Part shown: piece after piece, positions 1 to 8,112 of the stretch | How positions within the stretch are numbered: the first letter of the stretch is position 1 | How the letters are laid out: the number at the start of each line of letters is the position of its first letter | DNA from: CAZHDI01 sp964531285 | GTDB taxonomy: Bacteria; Pseudomonadota; Alphaproteobacteria; JAJFIK01 | DNA: 13,880 bases | Assembly (NCBI GenBank): GCA_964531285.1 | Contig: CAZHDI010000090.1 | Span: 1-13,880 of the forward strand | Direction: 5' to 3' | Made by a program: the position numbers and the translations under genes | The notes under the pieces: generated by a model | The model's database searches: none | What the model was told of the DNA's origin: nothing | Seen by the model: only the letters and a program-made list of their open reading frames with translations

Positions 1-39
1 CCCCGCGAAAACGCCTTCGTCACCGTATCAGCCGCATGA

Positions 40-69
40 TTGGCAGTTCGGGGCGACTTCGCCTAGATT
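40..69 (+). promoter_or_regulatory. Candidate sigma-70-type promoter for the export operon
   Basis: TTGGCA at 40-45 matches five of six bases of the -35 consensus. TAGATT at 64-69 matches four of six of the -10 consensus, and the spacing is 18 bases. Transcription would begin near 76-77, leaving an untranslated leader of about 108 bases before the preferred start at 185. This is motif reading only; two hexamers at this match level can occur by chance. Confidence 0.35.
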
Positions 70-173
70 TAACGGGGCGTCTTGGAATGGCGCGGAGGTG
101 CATGAGGGCCCTCGGCCGCAGCGGGCGCCCCTCCACCATGGGCCCCGTTCGGCACGGGCTCCTCTGGGATGCG

Positions 174-178
174 AAAGG
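174..178 (+). promoter_or_regulatory. Ribosome binding site that supports the start at 185
   Basis: AAAGG lies six bases before ATG 185. The in-frame GTG at 98 has no comparable purine-rich site at proper spacing, so 185 is the preferred start of the ABC-exporter gene. Confidence 0.5.
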
Positions 179-184
179 CAACCG

Positions 185-1909
185 ATGGTCGATGCCCACA
201 GCGGATTTCAGCCGGCCACGCTGGACGACAAGCATACCGTTGATTACCGGTCCCTTTTTCGGTGGTTCAGGACGGTCATCGGCCCGGAGCACAGCTATTA
301 CTGGCTGGCGATCGTGTATGGCATCGGAATCAGCCTGCTGACTCTGGCCTTGCCGATCTCGGTGCAAATGCTGATCGATACCGTGGCCAATACCGGTCTC
401 GTTCAGCCGGTCGTCACGTTGTCGCTGGTGTTGTTTGGTTTGCTGGCGGTCTCGGGGATCTTCTTTGCGCTGCGCGCTCATGTGATGGAGTTGTTCGGCC
501 GGCGCATCTATGCGCGGCTCACCGCCGAAATCGCTCTGCGGGCGGTCCATGCCCAGGTCCCTTACTTCCTGGAAGGCAAACGCGACAGCCTCTTCAACCG
601 CTTCTTCGACATCATGATCCTGCAGCGCAATGTCCCGTCGCTGCTGACCGGGGCCTTCACGCTCATCTTTCAGTCGATCATCGGTTTCGTCGTCGTCTCG
701 CTCTATCACCCCTATCTTTTCGTGTTCACACTTATCGTGGTCGCATCGATCCTGCTGATCTGGCTCATCTGGGGCCGGGGCGCGATCCGTACGGCAATCG
801 ATGAATCCTATGCCAAGTTCGACACCGCCCATCAGCTCGAGGCTCTGGCCGAGAACAACGACTATTTCCGCGCCGAGAACAATCTTCAGGCAGCCCTCGC
901 CAAGACCGACGATCTGACCGCCCGGTATGTCCAGGCCAACCGGCGTCACTTCCGGTACTCCTTCTCCCAAGTTGTCTGCTTGCTGTTCGTCTATGCCGCA
1001 GGGAGCGCGCTGTTGCTCGGCATCGGCGGCTGGCTCGTCATTCTGGGGCAGCTTACCCTCGGGCAGCTCGTGGCGGCCGAGCTCATCCTCTCGGCGATCC
1101 TGCTCGGCATTTCACAGTTCGGCATCTACCTCAGTCAATTTTATGAAGTGACGGCGGCTGTCGAGAAACTGTCCGCTTTCTTTCGTATTCCGCTCGAAAC
1201 GCCGGGCGGCAAAGACGATCCGTTCGAGTACACGTCCCGTGTCGAGTTTGATCGGGTCGTCACCGAGCGCCGGGACGGCCAAAAGATCCATCTGACATTC
1301 GATATTCCGGTTGGGGCCAATGTCCTCGTGCGCCAGCGCCAGATCCCGGCCCAACGCGCCTTCCTGTCCATGCTCCAGGCCTATGAACGTCCGTTGAACG
1401 GCTGGGTCCGTCTGGGCGGTCAGGATCTGCACGACCTGAAGTCGAGCAAACTGCGCAGTGCGGTCATGGTGGTCGACAATCCGGGTATTGTTGAATGCAC
1501 CATGGACGGTTACCTGTCGCTGGCGGCACCCTCCGCGAGCAGTGCTCAGCGTACGGCCGCTCTGAAATTGGCTGGACTGGAGCCCACCGTTCACCGGCTC
1601 TCGAAGGGCACCCAAACACCGATTCTGCCCTCCGGTTGGCCCCTGTCGCCGTCCGAAACCCTACGCTTGAAGCTGGCCGCGGCCATTTTGCGCCGGCCCC
1701 GCGTCGTGGTCCTCACCGAGATCTTCGATCAGGTCGAGCGCAGCCATTTGAATCCGATCCTCGACTTGCTGGCGACCGATCCGGATGTGACGCTCATCCG
1801 CTTCACCGACGACATGCCGCGTGAATGCGCCTGGGCCGATCACCTCATGGACCTGTATGCGGACCGGCAGATGATCGAACCTCTGCGCGGCGACGGAGGG
1901 TTCGCATGA
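185..1909 (+). CDS. ABC-exporter-like membrane protein with a degenerate ATPase domain
   Basis: The product is 574 residues, a normal length for a type I secretion ABC exporter. About six membrane helices are visible near residues 40-66, 75-97, 153-173, 177-197, 262-286 and 293-316. A nucleotide-binding-domain-like region follows from about 350 to the end. It keeps the family's length and hydrophobic strands, but the motifs are lost. The Walker A position (about 380-394) reads VLVRQRQIPAQRAFL, with no glycine loop and no lysine. The Q-loop position has Asp in VVDNPG (429-434). The signature reads LSPSETLRL (487-495) instead of LSGGQ. Walker B reads VVVLTEIFD (507-515), keeping Glu512 but with Thr for the Asp. 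The switch His is Asp in FTDDMP (540-545). ATP hydrolysis by this subunit is therefore very unlikely (inference). It overlaps the HlyD gene by four bases and presumably forms an envelope-spanning exporter with the next two products. The substrate is unknown. Confidence 0.85.
   Translation: MVDAHSGFQPATLDDKHTVDYRSLFRWFRTVIGPEHSYYWLAIVYGIGISLLTLALPISVQMLIDTVANTGLVQPVVTLSLVLFGLLAVSGIFFALRAHVMELFGRRIYARLTAEIALRAVHAQVPYFLEGKRDSLFNRFFDIMILQRNVPSLLTGAFTLIFQSIIGFVVVSLYHPYLFVFTLIVVASILLIWLIWGRGAIRTAIDESYAKFDTAHQLEALAENNDYFRAENNLQAALAKTDDLTARYVQANRRHFRYSFSQVVCLLFVYAAGSALLLGIGGWLVILGQLTLGQLVAAELILSAILLGISQFGIYLSQFYEVTAAVEKLSAFFRIPLETPGGKDDPFEYTSRVEFDRVVTERRDGQKIHLTFDIPVGANVLVRQRQIPAQRAFLSMLQAYERPLNGWVRLGGQDLHDLKSSKLRSAVMVVDNPGIVECTMDGYLSLAAPSASSAQRTAALKLAGLEPTVHRLSKGTQTPILPSGWPLSPSETLRLKLAAAILRRPRVVVLTEIFDQVERSHLNPILDLLATDPDVTLIRFTDDMPRECAWADHLMDLYADRQMIEPLRGDGGFA
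1895..1900 (+). promoter_or_regulatory. Ribosome binding site that decides the adaptor gene start
   Basis: GGAGGG sits five bases before ATG 1906. Together with the ATGA stop/start overlap, this selects 1906 over the in-frame upstream ATG at 1825, which would add 27 arginine-rich residues encoded inside the previous gene. Confidence 0.7.
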
Positions 1910-2997
1910 CCCGGAAGGACGCCAGCATCCGGCGCAAAGGCCTGTCGTCAGAGCTTTACGGCGAGGACGACGTCGCCGCCTTCAAGGCCATCGAAACCGT
2001 CCGCATCCCGGCCGCCTCCCGGGTAATCGCGATCATCCTGGTTCTGACGGTCATCGGCGCAACGGCCTTCCTCTATTTCGTGCCCTGGATCCAGACCACA
2101 TCGGGACGGGGTCAGGTCACGGCCCTCGATCCGCGTGACCGTGCTCAGGATCTCAACGCGCTGGTGTCGGGCCGCATCCAGAATTGGTACGTGCTCGACG
2201 GAACGCCGGTGAAGGCCGGCGACGCGATCGTTCAGATCGTCGACAACGACCCGCAGCTTGTGGAACGGCTGAATGCCGAGCGCGCAGCCCTGGAACAGCG
2301 GTTGCGGGCAGCCGAGGCCGCCACCCGCACCGCCGCGCTCGATCTCGAGCGCCAGGAACGGTTGTTCGAACAAGGGCTCGCGTCCCGGCAGGATCTGGAG
2401 AACGCGGGTATTCGTCTGGAAGATTTGAGAGTGCGCGAAGCCGAAGCCGTCGCCGCATTGAACCGGGCCGATGTCAATGTCTCGCGCCAATCGCTTCAGG
2501 TCGTCCGTGCGCCCCGTGACGGCGTGATCGTCTCAGTCGCCACCGGCGGTACCGCAACCTATGTGCGTGAGGGTGACCGTGTGGCCACCTTCCTGCCCGA
2601 CAATGTTGTGCGCGCGGTCGAACTGATGATCGACGGGCGCGATATTTCCCTGGTCGGTGAAGGGGATGAGGTGCGCCTTCAATTCGAGGGCCGACCCGCC
2701 GTGCAGTTTTCCGGCTGGCCGTCCCTTTCGGTTGGCACGTACGGCGGCCGGGTTGCCTTCGTCAATCCGGCCGCCGATCTCAACGGGCGGTTTCGTGTGC
2801 TTGTCGCTCCGGACCCGGACGCGGAGATCCCCTGGCCCGACGAGCAATTCATCCGCTTCGGATCGCAGGCACGCGGTTGGATCCTGCTCGGCGAAGTGAA
2901 CGTCGGCTATGAACTATGGCGCCGGCTGAACAATTTCCCGCCGAATCTCACCGCGCCGCCCGGCGACAGACAAGGACAAGGCAATGCGACGCGTTAA
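1906..2997 (+). CDS. HlyD/membrane-fusion-family periplasmic adaptor
   Basis: The product is 363 residues and fits the membrane fusion protein family, which bridges an inner-membrane exporter and an outer-membrane channel. A cytoplasmic N-terminus is followed by one membrane helix at about 38-59. The first half of a lipoyl-like domain lies near 84-115. A coiled-coil hairpin rich in Glu, Arg and Ala lies near 115-197, and the second lipoyl half follows at about 199-230 (starts VVRAPRDGVIVS). Beta-barrel segments run from about 235 to 330. The hairpin is short compared with classical HlyD (about 480 residues in total) and closer in size to drug-efflux adaptors, so the assembly may not be a standard RTX secretion machine. 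The start overlaps the ABC gene stop (ATGA), and the end overlaps the TolC gene by 14 bases, which implies translational coupling. Confidence 0.88.
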   Translation: MTRKDASIRRKGLSSELYGEDDVAAFKAIETVRIPAASRVIAIILVLTVIGATAFLYFVPWIQTTSGRGQVTALDPRDRAQDLNALVSGRIQNWYVLDGTPVKAGDAIVQIVDNDPQLVERLNAERAALEQRLRAAEAATRTAALDLERQERLFEQGLASRQDLENAGIRLEDLRVREAEAVAALNRADVNVSRQSLQVVRAPRDGVIVSVATGGTATYVREGDRVATFLPDNVVRAVELMIDGRDISLVGEGDEVRLQFEGRPAVQFSGWPSLSVGTYGGRVAFVNPAADLNGRFRVLVAPDPDAEIPWPDEQFIRFGSQARGWILLGEVNVGYELWRRLNNFPPNLTAPPGDRQGQGNATR

Positions 2998-4408
2998 TCG
3001 CCTCTGGGCGGTGGGGCTCCTGCTGATGACCGTCTGCGTGGCAAAGGGCCATGCGGAGACCTTGGCGGTTGACGACGTCCTCAGTACATCAGCGGCCCAT
3101 TCGCCGCGCATCCTCCAGACGCTGGCGGAGCGGGACGCGGCCCTTGGCAAGACTCTCTCCGCACAAGGCGCATTCGACACGCAGATCAGTTCGCGCGGTT
3201 TCGGACGCTATTCCGGCTTCTGGGACGGCCAGGTGCTGGACACGACCGTGTCGCAGGATCTGCGGCAATTCGGAATAACGCTATTCGGCGGTTATCGGAT
3301 TTCGGACAACCGCTTCCCGATTTACGAAGATCAATATTTCACCAATAGCGGAGGCGAGTTCAAAGCGGGGTTCGTGCTCTCCCTGCTGCGCGACCGGGCG
3401 TTCGATGCGGAGCGGGCCGGGCTGGTCGAGGCGGCCCAAGTGCTCGACGCAGCCGAGCTTGAGATGCTCCTGGCCAGGATTGATGTTCAGCGCCGCGCGA
3501 CGGTCGCCTACCACCGGTGGGTCGCCGCCGGACTTCAACTCGATGTCTATGAGGACCTCCTCTCCATTGCGCAGGATCGCGACCGGGCGCTCGAACGCCG
3601 GGTGCGCGAAGGCCGCGTCGCCCGTGTTCTGGTGACGGACAATTTCCAGAATGTGCTGCGGCGCCGGGCCCTGGTGGTCGAGGCTCGCCGTCAGTTGGCC
3701 GTCGAGGCGCAGGCGCTGTCGCTGTATTATCGCGACGACACCGGCTTGCCCATGGTGCCTGAAGCGCCTCAATTGCCGCGGACCTTCCCGCCGGTCGGCG
3801 ACCTGCCGCCGCTGGCACCGCAAGAAACCCTCACCCGCGCACAGTCCTTGAGACCGGAACTGGCCCTGATCGAAACCAATCTGGCCCTTGCTGAAAACCG
3901 CATGCGCCTTGCCCGCAACGATCTCAAACCGCAGCTCGATCTGGAATACTATGTGGCCCGGGATTTCGGCGCGGTCGCGGAGGGTGGACCAAGCCGTGAG
4001 GGTACGGACAATGTGGTGGCCGTGGTGTTCAAGGTCCCGCTCCAGCAGCGCGATGCCCGCGGCCGGATCGCGGCGGAAAAAGCAACCATGCGCGCGCTGG
4101 ACCATCAACGCCAGTATCGCGAGGAGCAAATCGCGGTCGAGGTCCGCACTCTGCACCTGGATCTTGCCGCCACCCGCGAGATGGTCGCTCTGGCGCTCGA
4201 CGAACAGCAGCAGGCGGAAATCATGCAGGATCTGGAGCGCCGGCGCTTTGAAGGCGGCGTGAGCGATTTCTTCCTGCTGAACGAACGCGAAGAACGCGCG
4301 GCCAATGCCAAGATCCGGCGCGTCGCGGCCCAACTCCGGTACTTCGTGACGCGGGCGGATTTCAACGCCGCGGTCGTAAACCTGAGCGCGCTCGGACTGG
4401 ACGACTAA
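2984..4408 (+). CDS. TolC-type outer-membrane efflux/secretion channel
   Basis: The product is 474 residues. It begins with a signal peptide (basic MRRVNR, hydrophobic core at about 7-20, likely cleavage after GHA at residue 24), which fits export to the outer membrane. Two repeat halves of long amphipathic helices rich in Ala, Arg, Glu and Gln follow, the usual build of the outer membrane efflux family. The second repeat starts near residue 288 (RPELALIETNLALAENR). The C-terminal helix near 420-465 has the family pattern FEGGVSDFFLLNEREERAAN. AAGGA at 2972-2976 is a reasonable ribosome binding site for ATG 2984, which lies inside the end of the adaptor gene. It is the third gene of the operon and supplies the outer-membrane exit. 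The stop lies six bases from the stop of the convergent mcr gene. Confidence 0.9.
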   Translation: MRRVNRLWAVGLLLMTVCVAKGHAETLAVDDVLSTSAAHSPRILQTLAERDAALGKTLSAQGAFDTQISSRGFGRYSGFWDGQVLDTTVSQDLRQFGITLFGGYRISDNRFPIYEDQYFTNSGGEFKAGFVLSLLRDRAFDAERAGLVEAAQVLDAAELEMLLARIDVQRRATVAYHRWVAAGLQLDVYEDLLSIAQDRDRALERRVREGRVARVLVTDNFQNVLRRRALVVEARRQLAVEAQALSLYYRDDTGLPMVPEAPQLPRTFPPVGDLPPLAPQETLTRAQSLRPELALIETNLALAENRMRLARNDLKPQLDLEYYVARDFGAVAEGGPSREGTDNVVAVVFKVPLQQRDARGRIAAEKATMRALDHQRQYREEQIAVEVRTLHLDLAATREMVALALDEQQQAEIMQDLERRRFEGGVSDFFLLNEREERAANAKIRRVAAQLRYFVTRADFNAAVVNLSALGLDD

Positions 4409-4414
4409 GGCCGG

Positions 4415-7400
4415 TCAAACCGTCATCGATATGCCGCGATAGATCTTGGACCGGTAGCGTGAATCCTGAACGTCCGGTAACGGAGCGCCGGCCAATATCA
4501 GCGCGCGAACGAACCGTTTCAACTCTTCTTGATGCTCCTCGTCGTTGCGCGGCTCTTCCGATTGGACCCGGCGCGTCAGATTGATCTGATTGGCCGGCAC
4601 ATCGTGCACCAACCGCTCATTCTCGACGGCCAGGGTCGCGGTGAAGGCATGTAAGGTCGTCTTAATGAAGTTGGCCAGGGCGAATGCCCGGCCATTCGTC
4701 CCCTGCGGAACATCCGGAGACACAAGAACAAGCTGGCAATCGTCATAAAGCGACGCTTTGCGCGCCACCCGGAAGTGCTGCGTCAGGTTTTCTTCAATGA
4801 CATGCTGGAACTCATCGGCCCGCAGGGGTGCCGCCTCATCGAACAACCGGTCCGGAAGCCCTTCATTCATCATCGAGACGACCGTGACCGGACGGCCCCA
4901 TTGGCTCAAGGCCTGATCCATCGCGCTTTCGACATCCGATCCGGCGACAAGCACATGAACCTGATCCTCGGGATAATCCGGCACCATGCTGAGGATCGCC
5001 TGCCCGCCGCGTGCGCCGCGCGGGATCAAGACGATGGTGCCGACCTTACACTCGCTCAACAGGTACCTTACGGCCTCGGCGGTGTAGTCGGGCAGATGTT
5101 CGCCTATGAGCCAGACGGTTTTGCCGGCCATTTGGTCCAGCCGCTCCTGGCGCGGACCGCCGAACATTTCCCGCTCCGTTGTCGAGCGTTCGACCCGCAA
5201 GCCGCCCGACGGCATGAAAGTCTCGCCACTGACGGCCCGGTCGGCGAGGAAGAAAACGGTCGCCTGCGCCACTTCCGTCTCGGTCGGCATGATCCCCAGA
5301 TGCAGTTGAGACAACACGCCTTTGCCGACCTTGTCCGCCTCCCGGTCGATCTGGTCTTGCGGCAAGAACGGTGCATCGTCCGGCGGCGTCAGGACGAGCC
5401 AGTTGCCCGAGCCGTCGCCGGTCTGATCCTGCCAGACCGGCGTATCCAGCAGCGCCCCGCCGAGTTTCAACCGCGAAAGCAAGCGCGCTGCAAGGGCCGG
5501 CGTCAGCACAAACTGATCCCAGGTACACACCCCGTCGCCCTGGCGCGCGAACTCAAGCGCGAGCTTGCGCAATTGCGGCGGCGCCTGGGTATCGTGAGAC
5601 AGGGTACTGATCTTATTCCGGGATAACCGCGTCAGGACACGGCCGACCGGCGCCCCGTCGCGCACGGCTTGAATGACCGCGGCATAGACCGCGTTCAGAC
5701 GCTTGTTCTCAAGAATGAGTTTGGCCCGCCTTTGAAACAGGCCCGGCTTGCCGCCGACACCCGACAGGCGATCGCCATCCACCGGTCCCGGAGCAATCGC
5801 ATTGCATTGGACTTCAGGGCCTAGGAACCGGGAGAAGTTCTCGACCATGGCCCGTTGTCCGGCTTTGGACACCGCATAGTCGGCACGGTTCGGATAGGCC
5901 ACGGCCAGAAACTTCTCGCCGCCGAAATACGACGATACATTCAAAATATAACCGCTGCCCTGGGCCTTCATACGCGGGGCTACCAACTGCATGAGCAAAA
6001 AGTTCGAGACCATATTGGCGTTCAAGGTAAAACGCCAGGCATCGACATCCATGTCGACAACCATATCCTCCGCACCCGCCACACCGGCATTATTGATCAG
6101 ATAATCGATGCGCCCGAAGAGCGCGATCGTCTGATCGACGGCACGGCGCAAGGCATCGAAATCGCTGACATCCACATCGGCAACGATCTGAACGCGGCGC
6201 TCCACGCCGGAAAACCCAACATTCTGAAGCTCTTCGACAATCCGGGCGCGCGTCGCCTGAAGCTCGCTCTCCCGGCGCGCCACCATCATCACCTTGGCCC
6301 CGGCCAATGCCAGAAGCCGCGCAACCTGACCGCCGATCCCGGCCGAGCCGCCGGTGATGAAGGCAACCTTGCCGAGATGAAGCCCCGTGATGTTTTCGGC
6401 AAACCCGACCATCCCGCGCGGTGCGCCGGTCTCATCGCCGATATTGCCCGGCACTTTGATATCGATCTCGGAGATATAGCGTTCCTTGAAGACGATCCGT
6501 GTCGCATGCATCGCGACAAAGCGGATGTTCTCATCTTCGCGGTTCGTGTACCGGATGATCTGATTGCCCCAAACCGTATGCAGAAGGTTCTCACGCGCCG
6601 CGTCGGCGCGGCTCTCATCGCGCCAGATCCGAATGAGTTGGGTTAGCCCGGCGGACAGGATCCTGTTGAAGATATCGTCGAGCCCATCGCTGGGATTCGA
6701 CATGAACACCACACGCGGGTCCTGGACCAGATGGATATCCTGGCGCCAATACCGGCTGAGGGTCCGCGCCACCGCGACGGCGCCGGTGAGTTCCACCTCC
6801 ATAAATTCGGCAACGAGATCGTCTTGGACCTCGACCGCCGTGCCTGTGAAATGGCCCGGCGCCTTGAGCGGCATAACGATCGCACTGGTGATCGGCCCGT
6901 TGGCGGCATCGAAATCGCGCAGCGCGGCTTCCATTGCCTCGGGTTCGGACCGCTTGAATCGTGTGATCGTCAGGCCGCCTTCCGTATCGAGCGTCCCGAT
7001 CCTGGCTTGGGCCTGGGCGACATCCGCCTGGCGTGCGAGCCCCAGAAGCACCCGCGCCCCACAGTCAATCTGTATACGGGCAATCTCCAGCGCGTCGTCC
7101 CAATCCTCCCCGGCCACGATCAAGACTGCGAGGCCCGCGCCATCGAGGGAGCGCATCGACGGCCGGGTCATATAGGTCGATTGCGAGTCCTTCGTGACCC
7201 GCATGCCATGGGTGACATCGACCTCGACGCCATTAAGAGCGGCAGAGTCTTCACTGGCAAGAAACAGACAGGTCTGGGCGATATCGGTCGGCGTAGGCAG
7301 GCCTTTGCTTTTCCAACCTCCATCGAACCGGCGCTCAAGCGACATGCGGCCCATGAAATGATCCGCCGTCGCCCCTTCTTCCTGACCCTGCATCTTGTCC

Positions 7401-8083
7401 ATGGCCGCAAAAACGGTGCGGATCCGATCGCTCTCGATGGGACCGGGAAAAACCGTATTGACCCGGATGCCGCGCGGCCCCAATTCCAGCGACAATTGGC
7501 GGGAAAGCGCGTTCAGCGCGGCTTTCGGCACCACATAGGCGGTGCGGCCGTAATAGCGCGTGTGCGAAAAGATGGTCGAGACATTCACCATCGATGCGCC
7601 CACGGGCATGAAGGGCGCAGCGGCCCGCGCGACATTCCAGGTCACGCCCAGAATGTTCCGCATGGCATCGGCCACCGTCTCGCTTTCTCCGCTGGCCTGC
7701 GCTTCAGCCTCGCTCAGCGGGACAGCATGCAGCGGCTGCTTAGGCCCCGGCGACCCGGCATTATTGACCAGAATGTCAATCCGCCCAAAGACGGATCTCA
7801 CCTCGGCCAGGGCCGCGCGCACAGAGTTCGGATCGGCGCCGTCGAGCAGAGCGGTTGCCACGCGGGCGGCAGGCACCCCGGTTTCAGCAAGCACCGCGTC
7901 GCGAGCGGCCTCGATGCGGTCTTTGGTGCGCCCGGTCATGACCAGGAACGCCCCTTCGCGCACAAAATGGCGGGAAATTTCGCCGCCGAGATTGCCGGCG
8001 GCACCGGTCACCACGGCGACCTTGCCGGCCAGCCGCCCGGTGCGGGTCATGTCGAGATCGGCGTCGCGGTCGTCACGGCTCAT
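4415..8083 (-). CDS. mcr: Bifunctional malonyl-CoA reductase (NADPH)
   Basis: This 1,222-residue cytosolic enzyme reduces malonyl-CoA via malonate semialdehyde to 3-hydroxypropionate with two NADPH. Length and layout match Chloroflexus Mcr (about 1,219 residues). The N-terminal active short-chain dehydrogenase domain has the cofactor loop TGAAGNLG at 26-33, NNAG at 107-110, catalytic Ser169 (MVNVST) and the Tyr183/Lys187 pair (YVVPK). In the family this half reduces the semialdehyde. A second Rossmann-like segment without catalytic residues follows at about 315-550. The C-terminal active domain has TGGSAGIG at 577-584, NNAG at 664-667, Ser717/718 (NVSSYFGGEK) and Tyr736/Lys740 (YAVSK). In the family this half reduces the CoA thioester. 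A last non-catalytic Rossmann segment starts near 987, and the motif FALANFIKTTLHAFTA near 1134-1149 is a family hallmark. It is co-transcribed behind pcs. ATG 8083 is chosen because GAGGAG lies seven bases upstream. An ATG at 8116 overlaps the pcs stop but lacks such a site. Confidence 0.95.
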   Translation of the reverse strand: MSRDDRDADLDMTRTGRLAGKVAVVTGAAGNLGGEISRHFVREGAFLVMTGRTKDRIEAARDAVLAETGVPAARVATALLDGADPNSVRAALAEVRSVFGRIDILVNNAGSPGPKQPLHAVPLSEAEAQASGESETVADAMRNILGVTWNVARAAAPFMPVGASMVNVSTIFSHTRYYGRTAYVVPKAALNALSRQLSLELGPRGIRVNTVFPGPIESDRIRTVFAAMDKMQGQEEGATADHFMGRMSLERRFDGGWKSKGLPTPTDIAQTCLFLASEDSAALNGVEVDVTHGMRVTKDSQSTYMTRPSMRSLDGAGLAVLIVAGEDWDDALEIARIQIDCGARVLLGLARQADVAQAQARIGTLDTEGGLTITRFKRSEPEAMEAALRDFDAANGPITSAIVMPLKAPGHFTGTAVEVQDDLVAEFMEVELTGAVAVARTLSRYWRQDIHLVQDPRVVFMSNPSDGLDDIFNRILSAGLTQLIRIWRDESRADAARENLLHTVWGNQIIRYTNREDENIRFVAMHATRIVFKERYISEIDIKVPGNIGDETGAPRGMVGFAENITGLHLGKVAFITGGSAGIGGQVARLLALAGAKVMMVARRESELQATRARIVEELQNVGFSGVERRVQIVADVDVSDFDALRRAVDQTIALFGRIDYLINNAGVAGAEDMVVDMDVDAWRFTLNANMVSNFLLMQLVAPRMKAQGSGYILNVSSYFGGEKFLAVAYPNRADYAVSKAGQRAMVENFSRFLGPEVQCNAIAPGPVDGDRLSGVGGKPGLFQRRAKLILENKRLNAVYAAVIQAVRDGAPVGRVLTRLSRNKISTLSHDTQAPPQLRKLALEFARQGDGVCTWDQFVLTPALAARLLSRLKLGGALLDTPVWQDQTGDGSGNWLVLTPPDDAPFLPQDQIDREADKVGKGVLSQLHLGIMPTETEVAQATVFFLADRAVSGETFMPSGGLRVERSTTEREMFGGPRQERLDQMAGKTVWLIGEHLPDYTAEAVRYLLSECKVGTIVLIPRGARGGQAILSMVPDYPEDQVHVLVAGSDVESAMDQALSQWGRPVTVVSMMNEGLPDRLFDEAAPLRADEFQHVIEENLTQHFRVARKASLYDDCQLVLVSPDVPQGTNGRAFALANFIKTTLHAFTATLAVENERLVHDVPANQINLTRRVQSEEPRNDEEHQEELKRFVRALILAGAPLPDVQDSRYRSKIYRGISMTV

Positions 8084-8090
8084 GGCAATG

Positions 8091-8096
8091 CTCCTC
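8091..8096 (-). promoter_or_regulatory. Strong ribosome binding site of mcr
   Basis: On the minus strand GAGGAG lies seven bases before ATG 8083, inside the 29-base gap between pcs and mcr. It gives mcr independent strong translation initiation within the operon. Confidence 0.75.
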
Positions 8097-8112
8097 GCCC
8101 GCTCGCCGGGCA

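Larger units (their letters stand above)
1..184. other. Leader region upstream of the export operon
   Basis: Bases 1-184 contain no gene that I can support. One forward frame runs from the window edge to a TGA at 37-39 and would give a 12-residue tail of an unseen upstream gene, which is too short to judge. The reading frame of the following ABC-exporter gene is open back to base 2, so an N-terminal extension starting at GTG 98 or outside the window cannot be excluded. The translated extension is proline- and arginine-rich and does not look like conserved protein. The region carries the candidate promoter described separately. Confidence 0.4.

Noticed and set aside
1..39. Tail of an upstream gene ending at TGA 37-39.
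   Set aside because: Only 12 codons are visible, which is not enough to separate a real C-terminus from chance.
98..184. GTG 98 as the start of the ABC-exporter gene, adding 29 residues.
   Set aside because: The extra residues are Pro/Arg/His-rich with no family resemblance, and ATG 185 has a better ribosome binding site. It is kept as a minor possibility.
20..970. Long open frame on the minus strand (about 316 codons) opposite the ABC-exporter gene.
   Set aside because: The translation is charged, repetitive and unlike any family I know. It lies opposite a clear membrane-protein gene in GC-rich DNA, where antisense frames stay open by chance.
4409..4460. Rho-independent terminator between the convergent operons.
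   Set aside because: The only inverted repeats are a four-base stem (CGGT-CAA-ACCG) and a six-base repeat 32 bases apart, neither followed by a T-run on either strand.
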